Origin: CAYTQK01 sp964439745
GTDB lineage: Bacteria; Desulfobacterota; Desulfobacteria; Desulfobacterales; Desulfosudaceae
Direction of reading: 5' to 3'
Length of the DNA: 5,035 bases
Assembly (NCBI GenBank): GCA_964439745.1
Contig: CAYTQK010000234.1
Location: 1-5,035, forward strand
Of the stretch, positions 5,011 to 5,035 are shown in pieces. Below the pieces are notes generated by a model. The model saw nothing but the letters and a program-made list of their open reading frames with translations, ran no database searches and was not told the DNA's origin. Numbering within the stretch: position 1 is the stretch's first letter; every line of letters starts with the position of its first letter. The position numbers and the translations under genes are program-made.

Positions 5011-5035
5011 ATATTTGCAGATACCTTTTGCTCCT

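Overview
The window looks like chromosomal DNA of a Gram-negative, moderately GC-rich proteobacterium, most likely a sulfate-reducer-type Desulfobacterota (old Deltaproteobacteria). This is inferred from a TolQ homologue (outer-membrane envelope machinery), from the flavour of the transposase remnants and from the acetoacetate-decarboxylase-like/SDR cluster. I could not run a search, so the taxonomic call is tentative. All intact genes lie on the minus strand.

Layout, left to right. (1) Positions 2-529: the N-terminal 176 codons of tolQ, cut by the window edge. It has its own likely promoter (618-646), and a terminator-like hairpin (655-694) insulates it from upstream. The last ~35 visible codons at the edge depart from the TolQ consensus in a way that suggests base-calling errors at a contig end. 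(2) Positions 695-1603: a gene-poor region of mobile-element debris. It holds a DDE transposase fragment (ISNCY-type), fused in frame to the C-terminal tail of an unrelated IS91/IS801-like transposase. It also holds an 11-bp tandem duplication, a perfect 34-bp palindrome and a possible IS terminus. (3) Positions 1604-4910: a compact four-gene minus-strand operon read right to left: TetR-type regulator, extended SDR (epimerase/dehydrogenase type), acetoacetate decarboxylase-like protein, classical SDR. Gene junctions are a 3-nt gap and two 4-nt ATGA overlaps, so the genes are almost certainly co-transcribed and translationally coupled. (4) Positions 4911-5035: the operon's promoter/operator region, with alternating GTTAC/GTAAC half-sites overlapping the likely -10 box, pointing to autoregulation by the TetR protein.

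The operon is the most interesting part. It pairs an ADC-fold protein that keeps the Schiff-base lysine but lacks the neighbouring lysine of classical acetoacetate decarboxylase with two different NAD(P)-dependent oxidoreductases and a ligand-responsive repressor. This reads as a small inducible pathway acting on a keto or hydroxy-acyl type small molecule. Substrate and product cannot be read from the sequence.
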